Assembly: GCA_023443345.1 (NCBI GenBank)
Contig: JAEZUZ010000021.1
Span: 1-5,428, forward strand
Source of the DNA: Bacillota bacterium
Lineage (GTDB): Bacteria; Bacillota; Clostridia; Peptostreptococcales; Acidaminobacteraceae
Reading direction: 5' to 3'
Length of the DNA: 5,428 bases
Each line of letters opens with the position of its first letter. Positions within the stretch are counted from its first letter, which is position 1. Positions 4,810 to 5,428 of this stretch are shown in pieces. Made by a program: the position numbers and the translations under genes. The notes under the pieces are model-generated. The model was not told the origin of the DNA. It was given only the letters and a program-made list of their open reading frames with translations, and made no database searches.

Positions 4810-5428
4810 TTATAGTAAATTGTCAGTATATTGATGAAAAAGTTCTTTTATAGTGTTTATTTCCCTTTTTATTTCAAGTTGAAAATCGCTTGCAGAGTGG
4901 TGGTTTGAAGATTCAATTGCTTCTAGTAGCTTAGTAAATAGAGATTTTCTGCCATAGTCATCCTTTATTAGATTTATAATCTTATCTGTGAGCTTTCTAA
5001 ATCTATCTTTATCTAGTTCATTTAGTCCAGGAGAGAGCTGCTGATATATTTCTCTTATATCCTTTCTGTGAGATGGAAGAATTCTTCCCTTTAGCTCTGT
5101 CTTCCACTGATCTAAAGCTAGAGAAATACAAGAATTGATTATATCTCTAGTGAAGATGTTATCAACAAATAGGAAGTCCTTATCTGTATTCTCGAACATG
5201 TGAATCATCTCATATACAGTCTTTGGAGTTTGTCCAAATTGTTTTTCCCTCTGTTTAAAATCAAAGTCTTCATATATGTCTTTCTCAAATCTAAAAACTC
5301 TATCCTGATCTAAGTATGGGAATTTTTCTTTTTTAGATTTTGAGAGTTCTTTTAGAAGATCTTCAGTATTCTTGTCATAGCTGTACTTCATACCATCAAT
5401 CATTGCACACATGCATGCAGCACTTAGC
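4810..5428 (-). CDS. Protein of unknown function, 5' end beyond the right edge
   Basis: I do not recognise this protein. The reading frame stays open from the stop at 4810-4812 to the right edge of the window. An ATG exists at 5410-5412 (200 aa from there), but no Shine-Dalgarno precedes it, nor the internal ATGs shortly after it. Five further in-frame codons upstream read as L-S-A-A-C, so the true start is probably outside. The visible part is soluble, highly charged and mainly helical, with no membrane segment. Notable stretches are FPYLDQDRVFRFEKDIYEDF, an aromatic/acidic region near residues 32-51 of the visible ATG frame, and a Lys/Glu-rich helical C-terminus with SSNHHSASDF (about 168-177). 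It is convergent with the salvage operon and shares its terminator, so it is an independent transcription unit. Confidence 0.7.
   Translation of the reverse strand, partial: LSAACMCAMIDGMKYSYDKNTEDLLKELSKSKKEKFPYLDQDRVFRFEKDIYEDFDFKQREKQFGQTPKTVYEMIHMFENTDKDFLFVDNIFTRDIINSCISLALDQWKTELKGRILPSHRKDIREIYQQLSPGLNELDKDRFRKLTDKIINLIKDDYGRKSLFTKLLEAIESSNHHSASDFQLEIKREINTIKELFHQYTDNLL

Overview
The window is strongly AT-rich. Arginine is mostly AGA, isoleucine is often ATA, and TGA is used as a normal stop. It begins inside an RNase P RNA that reads like the ancestral type A rather than the Bacillus type B. Together with a Flp1-like pilin and a clostridial-style CpaF/TadA ATPase, this suggests a low-GC anaerobic Bacillota (Clostridia or Tissierellia type). 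The genus cannot be fixed from this sequence.

Layout. Positions 1-246 hold the 3' part of rnpB. About 15 nt later comes a 142-residue membrane-anchored protein of unknown function (262-690), with no visible terminator between them. A hairpin terminator overlaps the stop codon of that gene (678-701). Next is a tightly packed five-gene operon (769-3355): a TadA/CpaF-type secretion ATPase, two short TadB/TadC-like membrane proteins, a 54-residue Flp1-like pilin and a 77-residue aromatic-rich protein. Junctions in this operon overlap by 2-20 nt. A weak terminator again contains the last stop codon (3354-3373). An extended -10 promoter then starts a second operon: hpt (3402-3917), deoC (3907-4545) and a small membrane protein (4545-4775). 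A strong bidirectional terminator (4781-4808) separates it from a convergent minus-strand gene of unknown function that runs off the right edge (4810-5428).

How the parts fit. The central operon looks like a stripped-down Tad/Flp (type IVb pilus-like) assembly machine: motor, inner-membrane platform and pilin, all shorter than the usual family members. No prepilin peptidase, TadZ or TadE/F-like gene is visible between the two terminators, so processing and accessory functions would have to come from elsewhere in the genome. The hpt-deoC operon is nucleobase and deoxynucleoside salvage: Hpt makes IMP/GMP from hypoxanthine/guanine and PRPP, and DeoC breaks down deoxyribose 5-phosphate.

The most interesting points are the minimal Tad-like operon, the small protein overlapping the pilin stop next to a T6 run (separate gene or -1 frameshifted pilin extension), the missing Shine-Dalgarno for the first tad gene with an inverted repeat just upstream, and the possible rnpB co-transcription with a membrane-protein gene.
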